DNA of 64,000 nucleotides from Solirubrobacter sp963736505 (lineage in GTDB: Bacteria > Actinomycetota > Thermoleophilia > Solirubrobacterales > Solirubrobacteraceae): contig CAVTOZ010000007.1 of assembly GCA_963736505.1 (NCBI GenBank), positions 248,001 to 312,000 on the forward strand. Reading direction: 5' to 3'. The notes below the pieces were generated by a model. That model did no database searches and was not told the origin of the DNA. It saw only the letters and a program-made list of their open reading frames with translations. Numbering within the stretch: position 1 is the first letter of the stretch; every line of letters starts with the position of its first letter. Below are positions 50,148-59,156 of this stretch, in pieces. The position numbers and the translations under genes were made by a program.

Positions 50148-51788
50148 TTGCGCAAGGCATCGGATCTGTTCGTCGAGTGTCTCGAGGCCGAGGGGGTCTC
50201 CTACGTCTTCGGCATCCCCGGCGAGGAGACGCTCGACCTGAACGAATCCCTGCAGGACTCGTCGATCGCCTTCATCCCAGTTCGACACGAGCAGGGCGGC
50301 GCCTACATGGCCGACATGTACGGCCGCCTGACGCAGCGCGCCGGCGTCTGCCTGGGGACGCTCGGGCCGGGCGCGACGAACCTGATCACCGCGGTCGCCG
50401 ACGCGTTCCTGGACCGCTCGCCGCTCGTGGCGCTGACGGGCCAGGCGGACCTCCAGCGCATGCACAAGGAGTCCCACCAGCACATCGACATCGTCTCGAT
50501 GTTCAAGCCGGTGACGAAGTGGAACACGCGCCTGAACGCGGCCGGCGTGATCCCGGAGGTCGTGCGCAAGGCGTTCAAGGTCGCCCAGGAGCCCAAGCCG
50601 GGCCCGACCCACATCGAGCTGCCCGAGGACGTGATGGGCGCGGAGGTCGACGCGACGCCGCTGCCCTCGCGCACGACGTCGCGGCGGCTGGAGCCGAGCG
50701 CGGGCGAGCTGCTCGCCGCCGTGGAGCTGATCCGCGGCGCGATCAACCCGATCGTGCTGGCCGGCAACGGCGTCTCGCGCGCCGGCGCGGCGCCGGCGCT
50801 GCGCGAGTTCGCGCGCGCGACCGGCATCGGCGTGGCCGAGACGTTCATGGGCAAGGGCGCGCTCGACTACACCGACGAGCACGCGCTCGGGACGGTCGGG
50901 CTGCAGTCGCGCGACTACGCGCTGGCCGGCTTCGAGGACGCCGACGTCGTGATCACGGTGGGCTACGACCTGGTCGAGCACGCGCCGTCGAACTGGAACC
51001 CGAAGCGCGACAAGACGATCGTCTGCATCGACAGCGTCGCGTCGGAGGTCGACGAGTACTTCATCACCGAGATCGACCTCGTCGGCGACCTCTACCACAT
51101 CCTCAGCCGGCTGACCGAGGAGCTGCGCCACGCGCCGCACAAGATCCGCGGCTCGCGCCTGGACGACATCGTGCTCGGCCGCTTCGAGGCCGGCAAGGAC
51201 GACGACGCGTTCCCGATGCAGCCGCCGCGCGTGCTGTGGGAGATCCGCAAGGCGCTCGGGCGCGAGGACATGCTGATCTCCGACGTCGGGCTGCACAAGC
51301 TGTGGATCGCGCGCATGTTCCCGGCCCACGAGCCGGACACGGTGCTGATCGCCAACGGCCTCGCCGGCATGGGGATCGCGCTGCCGACGGCGATCGCGGC
51401 CAAGCTCGTGCACCCCGAACGCCACGTCGTGACCGTCAACGGCGACGGCGGCTTCCTGATGAACGTGCAGGAGCTGGAGACCGCGATGCGGCTACGCACG
51501 CCGATCGTCAACGTGATCTGGGAGAACTCCCAATTCGGCTCGATCGTTTGGAAGCAGGACAAGAAGTTCGGCCGCCATTTCGGCACAGACTTCACCAACC
51601 CGGATTTCGTCAAGCTCGCGGATGCCTTCGGCATGCCGGCCTGGCGCTGCGAAGCGGTCGAAGACTTCGGCAGGCACCTGCGGCACGCGCTGTCGCTCGA
51701 GCTCCCCAGCCTGATCGTGGTCCCGATCGACTACTCGCTGGATGTGTCCATCTCTGAAGAGCTCGGAACGGAGACGGTGGTGGCATGA
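50148..51788 (+). CDS. ThDP-dependent decarboxylase, acetolactate-synthase-like; candidate 2-oxoglutarate decarboxylase
   Basis: 546 residues from TTG 50148. ThDP enzyme: activating Glu48 in VRHEQGGAYMADMYGR, and NGDGGFLMNVQELETA for Mg/ThDP near 430. Overall it resembles the AlsS branch, and the N-terminus (CLEAEGVSYVFGIPGEE; MHKESHQHIDIVSMFKPVTKW) closely follows cyanobacterial proteins annotated as acetolactate synthase that are known to be 2-oxoglutarate decarboxylase. Translationally coupled to an SSADH gene, as in those cyanobacteria. No ilvN, ilvC or alsD nearby. Substrate remains inferred. Confidence 0.82.
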   Translation: MRKASDLFVECLEAEGVSYVFGIPGEETLDLNESLQDSSIAFIPVRHEQGGAYMADMYGRLTQRAGVCLGTLGPGATNLITAVADAFLDRSPLVALTGQADLQRMHKESHQHIDIVSMFKPVTKWNTRLNAAGVIPEVVRKAFKVAQEPKPGPTHIELPEDVMGAEVDATPLPSRTTSRRLEPSAGELLAAVELIRGAINPIVLAGNGVSRAGAAPALREFARATGIGVAETFMGKGALDYTDEHALGTVGLQSRDYALAGFEDADVVITVGYDLVEHAPSNWNPKRDKTIVCIDSVASEVDEYFITEIDLVGDLYHILSRLTEELRHAPHKIRGSRLDDIVLGRFEAGKDDDAFPMQPPRVLWEIRKALGREDMLISDVGLHKLWIARMFPAHEPDTVLIANGLAGMGIALPTAIAAKLVHPERHVVTVNGDGGFLMNVQELETAMRLRTPIVNVIWENSQFGSIVWKQDKKFGRHFGTDFTNPDFVKLADAFGMPAWRCEAVEDFGRHLRHALSLELPSLIVVPIDYSLDVSISEELGTETVVA

Positions 51789-53248
51789 GTGCAACCCAGG
51801 AGCGGACCGCGGTCGACGCGGTGCCGACGAAGCTGTTCATCGGCGGCGAGTGGCGCGAGGCGTCCGGCGGCGAGACGCTCGACGTCGAGGACCCCTCGAC
51901 GGGCGAGCCGATCGCGGCGGTCGCCGACGCGACGCCGGACGACGCCAAGGCGGCGCTCGACGCCGCCTGCGCCGTCCAGGACGAGTGGGCGGTGCACCCG
52001 CCGCGCGAGCGCGGCGAGATCCTGCGCCGCGCGTTCGAGGCGATGACGGCCAACGCCGACGACCTCGCGCTCGTGATGACGCTCGAGATGGGCAAGCCGC
52101 TGGCCGAGTCCAAGGCCGAGATCGTCTACGCGGCCGAGTTCCTGCGCTGGTTCTCGGAGGAGGCCGTCCGGATCGAGGGCCGCTTCGGCACCGCGCCCAA
52201 CGGCGTCGGCCGCCTGATCACGATGAAGCAGCCCGTCGGCCCGTGTTACGCGATCACGCCGTGGAACTTCCCGGCCGCGATGGGGACGCGCAAGATCGGC
52301 CCCGCGATCGCCGCCGGCTGCACGATGGTGATCAAGCCCGCGCAGCAGACGCCGCTGTCGATGCTGGCCCTGGCCAAGATCTTCGAGGAGGCCGGGCTGC
52401 CCGCGGGCGTGCTCAACGTGCTCACCTCGAGCTCCTCGAGCGCCGTCTCGAAGCCGATCATCAACGACCCGCGGTTGCGCAAGCTCACGTTCACCGGCTC
52501 GACCGAGGTCGGCCGGATGCTCGTCGAGCAGTCGGCCGCCGGCCTGCTGCGCACGTCGATGGAGCTGGGCGGCAACGCGCCGTTCCTCGTCTTCGCCGAC
52601 GCCGACGTCGACGCGGCCGTCGAGGGCGCCGTGATCGCCAAGATGCGCAACATCGGCGAGGCGTGCACGGCGGCGAACCGGTTCCACGTGGCCGACCGGA
52701 TCGCCGACGAGTTCGCGGAAAAGCTGGCGGGCAAGCTGCGCGCGATGAAGGTCGGGCGCGGCACCGAGGACGACGTCAAGGTCGGCCCGCTGATCGACGC
52801 CACGCAGCGCGACAAGGTCGCCGAGCTCGTCGACGACGCGACCGGCCGCGGCGCCGAGGTCCTGGTCGGCGGCACCAAGCGCGACGGCGCCGGCTACTTC
52901 TTCGACCCGACGGTTTTGTCAGGCGTCAAGGCCGACTCGCGGCTGCTGAAGGAGGAGATCTTCGGCCCGGTCGCGCCGGTGATCGGCTTCGCCGACGAGG
53001 ACGCGGCGATCGCGGCCGCCAACGACACCGAGTTCGGGCTCGTCGCCTACGTCTACACGTCGGACATCAAGCGCGCGTTCCGCGTCTGCGAGAAGCTGCA
53101 GACCGGCATGGTCGGACTCAACCAGGGGCTCGTCTCCAACGCCGCGGCGCCGTTCGGCGGCGTCAAGGCCTCCGGCTTCGGCCGCGAGGGCGGCCCCGAG
53201 GGGATCAACGAGTACCTGGAGACCAAATACATCGCGATGGCGATGTGA
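51785..53248 (+). CDS. NAD(P)-dependent succinate-semialdehyde dehydrogenase-like ALDH
   Basis: 487 residues from ATG 51785, ATGA overlap with the decarboxylase. Intact active site: Asn161 in PWNFP, Glu260 in MELGGN, Cys294 in GEACTAANR. The GEACTA context and length are typical of GabD-type SSADH. With the upstream decarboxylase it would convert 2-oxoglutarate to succinate via succinic semialdehyde. It could also serve 2-oxoglutarate semialdehyde from hydroxyproline, since the ALDH near that cluster is dead. Confidence 0.88.
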   Translation: MSATQERTAVDAVPTKLFIGGEWREASGGETLDVEDPSTGEPIAAVADATPDDAKAALDAACAVQDEWAVHPPRERGEILRRAFEAMTANADDLALVMTLEMGKPLAESKAEIVYAAEFLRWFSEEAVRIEGRFGTAPNGVGRLITMKQPVGPCYAITPWNFPAAMGTRKIGPAIAAGCTMVIKPAQQTPLSMLALAKIFEEAGLPAGVLNVLTSSSSSAVSKPIINDPRLRKLTFTGSTEVGRMLVEQSAAGLLRTSMELGGNAPFLVFADADVDAAVEGAVIAKMRNIGEACTAANRFHVADRIADEFAEKLAGKLRAMKVGRGTEDDVKVGPLIDATQRDKVAELVDDATGRGAEVLVGGTKRDGAGYFFDPTVLSGVKADSRLLKEEIFGPVAPVIGFADEDAAIAAANDTEFGLVAYVYTSDIKRAFRVCEKLQTGMVGLNQGLVSNAAAPFGGVKASGFGREGGPEGINEYLETKYIAMAM

Positions 53249-53293
53249 TCCGGCGGGCATCCCCTCCGCCCCACCCCGATCATCCGACCTGAT

Positions 53294-53863
53294 TTGGACC
53301 CGCTGACGCAGTTCCGCGAGTGGTACGAGCAGGCCGTGGCCGCGGGCGTGGTGGAGCCCGAGGCGATGGCGCTCGCCACCGCCACGCCCGACGGCGCGCC
53401 GTCGGTCCGCTTCGTGCTGCTCAAGGGCGTCGACGACCGCGGGATCCAGTTCTTCTCCAACTATGAGAGCCGCAAGGGCCGCGAGCTGGCGGCCAACCCG
53501 CGCGCGGCGCTGGTGGTCCTGTGGAGGCCGCTGCAGCGCCAGGTCCGCTTCGAGGGTCCCGTCGAGCGGCTCGCGGCCGCGGAGTCCGACGCGTACTTCC
53601 AGACCCGCGCGCGCGGCTCGCGCCTCGGAGCGTGGGCGTCGGCGCAGAGCACCGTGATCCCGGACCGGAGCGTGCTCGACGCGCGCCTGGCCGACGCCGA
53701 CGCGCGCTTCCCGGGCGACGTCCCGCGCCCGGACTACTGGGGCGGCTACCGCCTGCGGCCGGACGTGATCGAGTTCTGGGAGGGCCGCCCGGACCGGCTC
53801 CACGACCGTGCGGAGTTCCGGTTGCAGGACGGCGCCTGGCGCTCACACCGGCTCTCTCCCTAA
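53294..53863 (+). CDS. pdxH: pyridoxamine 5'-phosphate oxidase
   Basis: 189 residues from TTG 53294. Split-barrel FMN fold with MALATATPDGAPSVRFVLLKG near 26-46, FFSNYESRKGRELAANPRAAL-type FMN/PLP region, QRQVRFEGPVER, and the C-terminal GGYRLRPDVIEFWEGRPDRLHDR, which is specific to PdxH. Oxidises pyridoxine/pyridoxamine phosphate to PLP. Length slightly below E. coli PdxH, missing part of the N-terminal arm. Confidence 0.92.
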   Translation: MDPLTQFREWYEQAVAAGVVEPEAMALATATPDGAPSVRFVLLKGVDDRGIQFFSNYESRKGRELAANPRAALVVLWRPLQRQVRFEGPVERLAAAESDAYFQTRARGSRLGAWASAQSTVIPDRSVLDARLADADARFPGDVPRPDYWGGYRLRPDVIEFWEGRPDRLHDRAEFRLQDGAWRSHRLSP

Positions 53864-53888
53864 GGGTCCCTCGCACCCCTGAGTAGCG

Positions 53889-53912
53889 ATCGGTTGGGGG
53901 GAAACCCCCGAT
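53889..53912 (+). terminator. hairpin after pdxH
   Basis: GGGGG (53896-53900), loop GAAA, CCCCC (53905-53909), with flanking ATCG/CGAT able to extend the stem around a small bulge. Lies 26 bases after the stop and before the next sigma-factor gene. Confidence 0.4.
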
Positions 53913-53946
53913 ATGAGGGGCGCTCGGGGTCGAAGAGCCTCGTGGA

Positions 53947-54441
53947 GTGCCTGAAGCGCTCCTCCCCCACACCCTCCCCGCCCACATCGACGCCCTCACC
54001 CGTGCCGCGCGCGCGATGACCGGCTCGCGCGAGGACGCCGACGATCTCGTGCAGGACACGCTCGTGCGCGTGCTCGCCCGCGACCGTGCGATCGAGTCCG
54101 ACGCCGCCGCCGCGTACCTGCACCAGGCGTTGCGCAACCAGTACGTCTCCAGCCTGCGCCAGCGCGACCGCCGGCCGCGCACCGCGCCGCTGGAGAGCGA
54201 GGACTTCCGCCTCGTCGCCCCGTCGGGGCGCGAGCCGTCGGCCGTCGTCGCCTCGCGCGAGGTGATCGGCGCGATCGCCGCGCTCCCGACCGACCAGCGC
54301 AACGTGGTCGCCGCCGTCGACGTCGCCGGCTTCGGCTACAAGGAGGCCGCCGACTCGCTGCGGATCCCGCTCGGGACCGTGATGAGCCGCCTCTACCGCG
54401 GCCGCGCGCGGCTGGCGGTCTACTCGACGGCGACGGCGTAG
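53947..54441 (+). CDS. ECF-type RNA polymerase sigma factor
   Basis: 164 residues from GTG 53947. Region 2 is ALTRAARAMTGSREDADDLVQDTLVRVL; region 4 is IAALPTDQRNVVAAVDVAGFGYKEAA then LRIPLGTVMSRLYRGRARL. No anti-sigma gene adjoins it; the end overlaps the convergent EamA gene by 22 bases. Target genes unknown. Confidence 0.9.
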   Translation: MPEALLPHTLPAHIDALTRAARAMTGSREDADDLVQDTLVRVLARDRAIESDAAAAYLHQALRNQYVSSLRQRDRRPRTAPLESEDFRLVAPSGREPSAVVASREVIGAIAALPTDQRNVVAAVDVAGFGYKEAADSLRIPLGTVMSRLYRGRARLAVYSTATA

Positions 54442-55319
54442 CGTGCCGGCCGCCGCAGCGCGACCGACAGCAGTCCGGCGAGGATGCACGCGACGCCCGC
54501 CAGTTGCAGCACCGACGGATCCTGGCCGAGCAGGAGCGCCCCAAGCGCCACGGACGCGATCGGCTGGATGGTCAGCGTCAGCGAGGTCATGGCCGCGGGC
54601 AGGCGCGGCAGCGACACCGTGATCAGCAGCCACCCGAGCACCTGCGACGTGAGCGCGAGCACGATCAGCCAGCCGGCGCTCGGCCACGCGGGCACGAGAT
54701 CCCCTTCTCCCGCCACGAGCGCGTAGGCCAGCGCTCCGAGCGTCGCGATCAGCGACGTGTCGAACAGCGGGCCGCCGGGCCGGCGCAGGTCGCGGCTGCC
54801 CTGGCGCTGGACGAGCAGGAAGGCGGCGTAGGTGAGCCCCGTGACGATGCCGAAGAGCACGCCGCGCGCGGGATTGGCGCCGTAGGCGCCCGACTCCAGC
54901 GCGCCGGAGACCAGCACGACGCCGAAGCACACGAGCGGCAGCGCGAGCAGGATCCGGCGCGGCACGCGCTCGCCGAGCACCGCGAGCGCGAGGAACGGCA
55001 CGACGACGACCTGGAGGTTGCCGAGCACGGTGGCCAGGCCGGCGCCGACGTCCTGGATCGCGTGATGCCAGGCGATCAGGTCGACGGCGAAGAACAGCCC
55101 GGCCGGGAGCGCCAGCCGGCGCTCGGCCCAGGTGCGGCGCCCGTGGCGGCGGTCCTCCCACAGCGCCAGCGCGCCAAGCGCCGGCAGCGCGTAGAGGCAG
55201 CGGAACACCGCCGCGGCGGCCGGCGAGACGTCGGCGAGGTCGACGAGGATCGCCGAGAACGCGATCACGAGCGCGCCGAGCACGCCCGTGGCCGTCGGGT
55301 TCTCGAGGAACCGCTTCAC
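54420..55319 (-). CDS. EamA/DMT-family transporter
   Basis: 299 residues from GTG 55319 (four-base overlap with the GNAT stop). Ten membrane helices in two EamA repeats; seen: WHHAIQDVGAGLATVLGNLQVVVVPFLA near 82-109 and LPRLPAAMTSLTLTIQPIASVALGALLLGQ near 236-265. Typical metabolite/drug exporter. Substrate unknown. Confidence 0.9.
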   Translation of the reverse strand: MKRFLENPTATGVLGALVIAFSAILVDLADVSPAAAAVFRCLYALPALGALALWEDRRHGRRTWAERRLALPAGLFFAVDLIAWHHAIQDVGAGLATVLGNLQVVVVPFLALAVLGERVPRRILLALPLVCFGVVLVSGALESGAYGANPARGVLFGIVTGLTYAAFLLVQRQGSRDLRRPGGPLFDTSLIATLGALAYALVAGEGDLVPAWPSAGWLIVLALTSQVLGWLLITVSLPRLPAAMTSLTLTIQPIASVALGALLLGQDPSVLQLAGVACILAGLLSVALRRPARYAVAVE

Positions 55320-56119
55320 CCGGCGATGCAGGCGGTGCCGACGCGGCGGAAGCCGAGCCGGGCGTACACGCCGCCGATGTCCTCGCTGCCGGCCGAGAGG
55401 AACACGAGGTCCGCGCCGCCCTCGAGCGCGTCGGCGACGAGCGCGCCGGTGACGGCGCCTCCCAGTCCCTGCCGGCGCACCGTGGGCAGCGTGGCGACGC
55501 CGACGAGCTCGGTCACGTCGCCGACCGGGTTGTGCGAGCCGACCGCGATCGGGCCGCTCACGCCCTCGGCGATCGCGGTCACGGTCAGCCGCCGGCGCAG
55601 GCGCTCGCGCCGGAACGCGAGCCCGTCCTCCTCCGACAGCGCCGCGTCGCGCTCCCGCCCGCCCTCCGGGCCGGCGGCCGTCCCGGGGGCGCCGAAGCCG
55701 ACGGCCGCGACGGCGCCCGCGGCCGCGAGCGCCTCGTCGTCGGCGCCGAGCACGCGCAGCGCGATCCCGGGCGGCGGGTCGGGCGCGCGGAACGCGGAGC
55801 GCTCGAGCACCATCAGCGGCGCCTCGAGCACGTCCAGGCCCGTCTCGCGCACGGCGGCCAGCAGCTCCGGGGTCGTCTCGTGCACCCACTCGAGCGCCTC
55901 GGGCACGCCGAGCTCGCGCTGGCGCGCGCGCACCGCCTCGACCGCCTCGGCGCTGAAGCCGCCCTCGCCGAGCCGCGGCCGCGCGTAGTACGGCCACGGC
56001 CCCTCGCCGACGAACAGCGTGAAGGGGCCGTACTCCTCGGTCCGCGCCGCGGAGCGCGGCGCGGCGTCGCAATAGCGATTGATAAGTGTCCTGCAACGGT
56101 CGCTATCTAGAGGCGGCAT
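55316..56119 (-). CDS. GNAT-family N-acetyltransferase
   Basis: 267 residues from ATG 56119. The C-terminal part (about 130-265) is a GNAT fold with VATLPTVRRQGLGGAVTGAL (acetyl-CoA loop) and GVYARLGFRRVGTA. The N-terminal ~120 residues (EEYGPFTLFVGEGPWPYYARP) form a second, GNAT-like half. Target unknown. A longer frame upstream overlaps fumC and is unlikely to be used. Confidence 0.85.
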   Translation of the reverse strand: MPPLDSDRCRTLINRYCDAAPRSAARTEEYGPFTLFVGEGPWPYYARPRLGEGGFSAEAVEAVRARQRELGVPEALEWVHETTPELLAAVRETGLDVLEAPLMVLERSAFRAPDPPPGIALRVLGADDEALAAAGAVAAVGFGAPGTAAGPEGGRERDAALSEEDGLAFRRERLRRRLTVTAIAEGVSGPIAVGSHNPVGDVTELVGVATLPTVRRQGLGGAVTGALVADALEGGADLVFLSAGSEDIGGVYARLGFRRVGTACIAG

Positions 56120-56145
56120 GGCGAGGCGACCCTTGCAGGACGAAG

Positions 56146-57477
56146 TTACCCACTGGAACCCGCGGCGATCTTCCGGAGGTCCAGCGCCTTGTCGAGCGTC
56201 TCCTCGTCGACGCCGTGCTCGCGCGCGACCTCGCGCAGCGTGCGCCCGCTCGCGGACGCGTCCTTGACGATCTCGGCGGCGCGGTCGTAGCCGATGAACG
56301 GGTTCAGCGCCGTGGCGACGGCGAGCGTGCCCTCGGCCGAGGCCTCGAGGCCGGCGAGGTTGGGCTCGATCCCGTCGACGCACTTGGTCGCCAGCAGCGT
56401 GCTCGCGCTCGTGAGCAGGTGGATCGACTGCAGCAGGTTGCGCGCCATCAGCGGGATCCGCACGTTGAGCTCGAACTGGCCCTGGAGGCCGCCGATCGTG
56501 ATCGCCGTGTCGTTGCCGATCACCTGCGCGCCGACCTGCAGCACGACCTCGGGCATCACCGGATTGACCTTGCCGGGCATGATCGAGGAGCCCTTCTGCA
56601 GCTCCGGCAGGAAGATCTCGCCGATGCCCACGCGCGGGCCGGAGCCCATCAGGGCGAGGTCGCCGGCGATCTTGATCAGCGAGACGGCGACGACCTTCAG
56701 CGCACCGGACAGCTCGACGAGCGCGTCGCGGTTGGCCTGCGCCTCGAACGGGTCCTCAGGCGGGGAGATCGTCAGGCCCGTGTCGGCCGACAGCCGCGCG
56801 CGCACCTTGGCGGCGAAGTCCGGATGCGTGTTCAGGCCGGTGCCGGTCGCGGTGCCGCCGAGCGGGATCTGGGCGACCTGCGGCAGTGCGTTGCGCACTC
56901 GCCGGGCGCCGAGTCGAACCTGCGCGGCGTAGCCTGCGAACTCCTGTCCCAGTGTCACCGGGACGGCGTCCATCAGATGCGTTCGGCCGGACTTGACGAG
57001 GTCCTTGAACTCGTCCGCCTTCGCCGCGAAGGACGCCTCGAGCTGCTCCAGCGCGGGCAGCAGGCGGTGAGTGGCCTCGTCCAGCGCCGCGAGGTGGACC
57101 GCGCTCGGGAAGACGTCGTTGGACGACTGGCCCATGTTCACGTGGTCGTTCGGATGCGCGCCGTCGCCGGCGAGCGTCGCGATGACCTCGTTGGCGTTCA
57201 TATTGGAGGACGTGCCCGAACCGGTCTGGAATACGTCGATGGGGAACTGCGCGTCGTGGCGCCCCTCGGCGATCTCGTCGCCGGCGGCGGCGATCCGCTC
57301 GGCGACGGCGGCGTCGAGCAGGCCGAGCTCGGCGTTGACGCGGGCCGCGGTGCCCTTGATGCGCCCGAGCCAGCGCACGACGGGCAGCGGCACGCGCTCG
57401 CCCGACACCGGGAAGTTGGCGACCGCCTTGGTGGTCTCCCCGCCCCACAGCGCCCTCGGGGTCTCTTGCACGCTCAT
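56146..57477 (-). CDS. fumC: class II fumarate hydratase
   Basis: 443 residues from ATG 57477, chosen because GGAGG lies five bases upstream; another ATG at 57495 lacks a ribosome site. Seen: QTGSGTSSNMNANEV near 82-96, GQSSNDVFPSAVH (substrate site), SGRTHLMDAVPVTLGQE, and the fumarase/aspartase signature GSSIMPGKVNPV. Oxygen-stable TCA enzyme producing malate. The TCA context fits the decarboxylase/SSADH pair 3 kb away. Confidence 0.95.
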   Translation of the reverse strand: MSVQETPRALWGGETTKAVANFPVSGERVPLPVVRWLGRIKGTAARVNAELGLLDAAVAERIAAAGDEIAEGRHDAQFPIDVFQTGSGTSSNMNANEVIATLAGDGAHPNDHVNMGQSSNDVFPSAVHLAALDEATHRLLPALEQLEASFAAKADEFKDLVKSGRTHLMDAVPVTLGQEFAGYAAQVRLGARRVRNALPQVAQIPLGGTATGTGLNTHPDFAAKVRARLSADTGLTISPPEDPFEAQANRDALVELSGALKVVAVSLIKIAGDLALMGSGPRVGIGEIFLPELQKGSSIMPGKVNPVMPEVVLQVGAQVIGNDTAITIGGLQGQFELNVRIPLMARNLLQSIHLLTSASTLLATKCVDGIEPNLAGLEASAEGTLAVATALNPFIGYDRAAEIVKDASASGRTLREVAREHGVDEETLDKALDLRKIAAGSSG

Positions 57478-57527
57478 CCGGTCCTCCGGTTCCATGGCTG
57501 ATCTCCGCCATTACGCTAGCGCTGCAC

Positions 57528-57755
57528 ATGTCCGCCGGTGAATCGCCAATCGGGGCCCGCGGCCGCGTCACCTCGTCCGGGGCGATCCGGCCGGGCATGA
57601 CCGGCGAGGTCTTCATCAACATCCGCGGCGGCGTCGAGCACTTCATGGCGCGCGACGTCGACGGCGGCTCCATCGCACCCCACACCGAGGTCGTGGTCGT
57701 CGACTACGTCCCCCCGCGCGTGGTCATCGTCTCCCCTCTTCCTGAGGAGTACTAG
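57528..57755 (+). CDS. mini NfeD-like OB-fold protein
   Basis: 75 residues. The pattern GARGRVTSSGAIRPGMTGEVFINIRGGVEHFMARDVDGG and EVVVVDYVPPRVVIVSPL matches the soluble C-terminal OB domain of NfeD, with the membrane and protease parts absent. The flotillin gene starts right after the stop, the usual partner of NfeD proteins. Probably binds flotillin in membrane microdomains. Confidence 0.75.
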   Translation: MSAGESPIGARGRVTSSGAIRPGMTGEVFINIRGGVEHFMARDVDGGSIAPHTEVVVVDYVPPRVVIVSPLPEEY

Positions 57756-59156
57756 GTGAACACCACCCTGATCGTCGTTGTCGCCCTCGTCGTCGGCGTC
57801 CCGGTCATCCTCGCCGTGCTGTTCAAGGTCCTGTGGAAGGTCCCGGCCGCCGACCAGGCGCTGATCGTGACCGGCTTCGGGGTCAAGGGCCGGGCCGTCG
57901 GCGACCGCATCTTCAAGATCGTCACCGGCGGCGGCGCGTTCGTCATGCCGGTGCTGCAGAAGGCGCAGTACCTGACCATGAAGGCCGATTCGGCGCAGCT
58001 CGAGGTCGAGGGCGTCGACATGCAGAAGATCCCCGTCGGCGTGCGCGGGATCGCGATCTTCAAGGTCGGCGACGACGAGCGCTCGATCACCAACGCCGGC
58101 GTGCGCTTCCTGGCCGAGCAGCAGGGCCAGATGCACGACCTCGTGCGCGAGGTCTTCCACGGCCACCTGCGCTCGATCATCGGCGGCCTGTCGGTCGAGG
58201 ACCTGATCGCCAACCGCAACGAGCTCGCCCAGCAGACGCGCGACTCGTCCGCCGACGAGATGCAGAAGCTCGGCCTCGTCGTCGACTCGCTGCAGATCCA
58301 GGACATCCTCGATCCGACCGGCTACATCAAGGCGCTCGGCGAGCCGCGCGCCGCCGAGGTGCGCATGAAGGCGCGCATCGCGCAGGCGGCGTCCGACCGC
58401 GAGGCGACCGAGCGCGAGCAGGAGGCCGAGGCGCTGAAGGCGGCGTCACGGCGCGACTCGGAGATCAAGCGCGCGTCGTATCAGGCGGAGATCGACAAGC
58501 AGGCGGCGATGTCGGCCCAGGCCGGGCCGCTGGCCGACGCGGAGGCGCGCAAGCAGGTCGTCGTGCAGGAGACCGAGGTCGCCGACCTCGAGGCCCAGCG
58601 CGAGGAGAAGCGGCTCGACACGCAGGTGCGCAAGCCGGCCGACGCGGCCGCCTACCAGAAGCAGGTCGAGGCCGAGGCCGAGCGGGTCGCGCGCATCTCG
58701 ATCGCCGAGGCGCAGGCGCGCGAGGTCGAGCTGGCGGCGGCCGCGAAGGCCAAGCAGATCGAGCAGATCGGCCAGTCGGAGGCGCGCATCGTGACCGCCC
58801 GCGGCCTCGCCGAGGGCGAGGCGACGAAGGCGCGCGGCGAGGCCGAGGGCGCGTCGATCCGGGCCAAGGGCCTGGCCGAGGCGGAGTCGATCGGCAAGCG
58901 CGCCGAGGCGCTCGAGAAGGAGGCCGACGCCGTCATCGGCCAGCAGATCGCCGAGCAGCTGCCGGAGATCGTGCGCGCCGCCGCGGAGTCGTTCAAGTAC
59001 GTCGACAACCTGACCGTGCTCAACGGCGCGCAGGGGATCTCGGAGATCATCGCCCAGGTGATCGGGCAGGCGGGGCCGGCGCTGGAGATGGCGCAGGCGA
59101 CGCTCGCGGGCCGGCGCTCGGCCAACGGGAAGAAGCCGGACGAGCCGGCAGCCTAG
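57756..59156 (+). CDS. flotillin-like SPFH-domain protein
   Basis: 466 residues from GTG 57756. One N-terminal membrane segment (about 3-25), an SPFH domain (about 40-190; GGAFVMPVLQKAQYLTMKAD), a long Ala/Glu-rich coiled coil (about 190-400) with repeated GEAEG/RGEAEG-type units, and a hydrophobic C-terminus. FloA/FloT-like scaffold of lipid microdomains. Translated with mini-NfeD just upstream; stop overlaps the convergent HxlR gene. Confidence 0.92.
   Translation: MNTTLIVVVALVVGVPVILAVLFKVLWKVPAADQALIVTGFGVKGRAVGDRIFKIVTGGGAFVMPVLQKAQYLTMKADSAQLEVEGVDMQKIPVGVRGIAIFKVGDDERSITNAGVRFLAEQQGQMHDLVREVFHGHLRSIIGGLSVEDLIANRNELAQQTRDSSADEMQKLGLVVDSLQIQDILDPTGYIKALGEPRAAEVRMKARIAQAASDREATEREQEAEALKAASRRDSEIKRASYQAEIDKQAAMSAQAGPLADAEARKQVVVQETEVADLEAQREEKRLDTQVRKPADAAAYQKQVEAEAERVARISIAEAQAREVELAAAAKAKQIEQIGQSEARIVTARGLAEGEATKARGEAEGASIRAKGLAEAESIGKRAEALEKEADAVIGQQIAEQLPEIVRAAAESFKYVDNLTVLNGAQGISEIIAQVIGQAGPALEMAQATLAGRRSANGKKPDEPAA

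Noticed and set aside
50148..51788. Acetolactate synthase for valine/isoleucine synthesis
   Set aside because: No regulatory subunit or ilvC nearby, and tight coupling to SSADH fits a 2-oxoacid decarboxylase better; not fully excluded.
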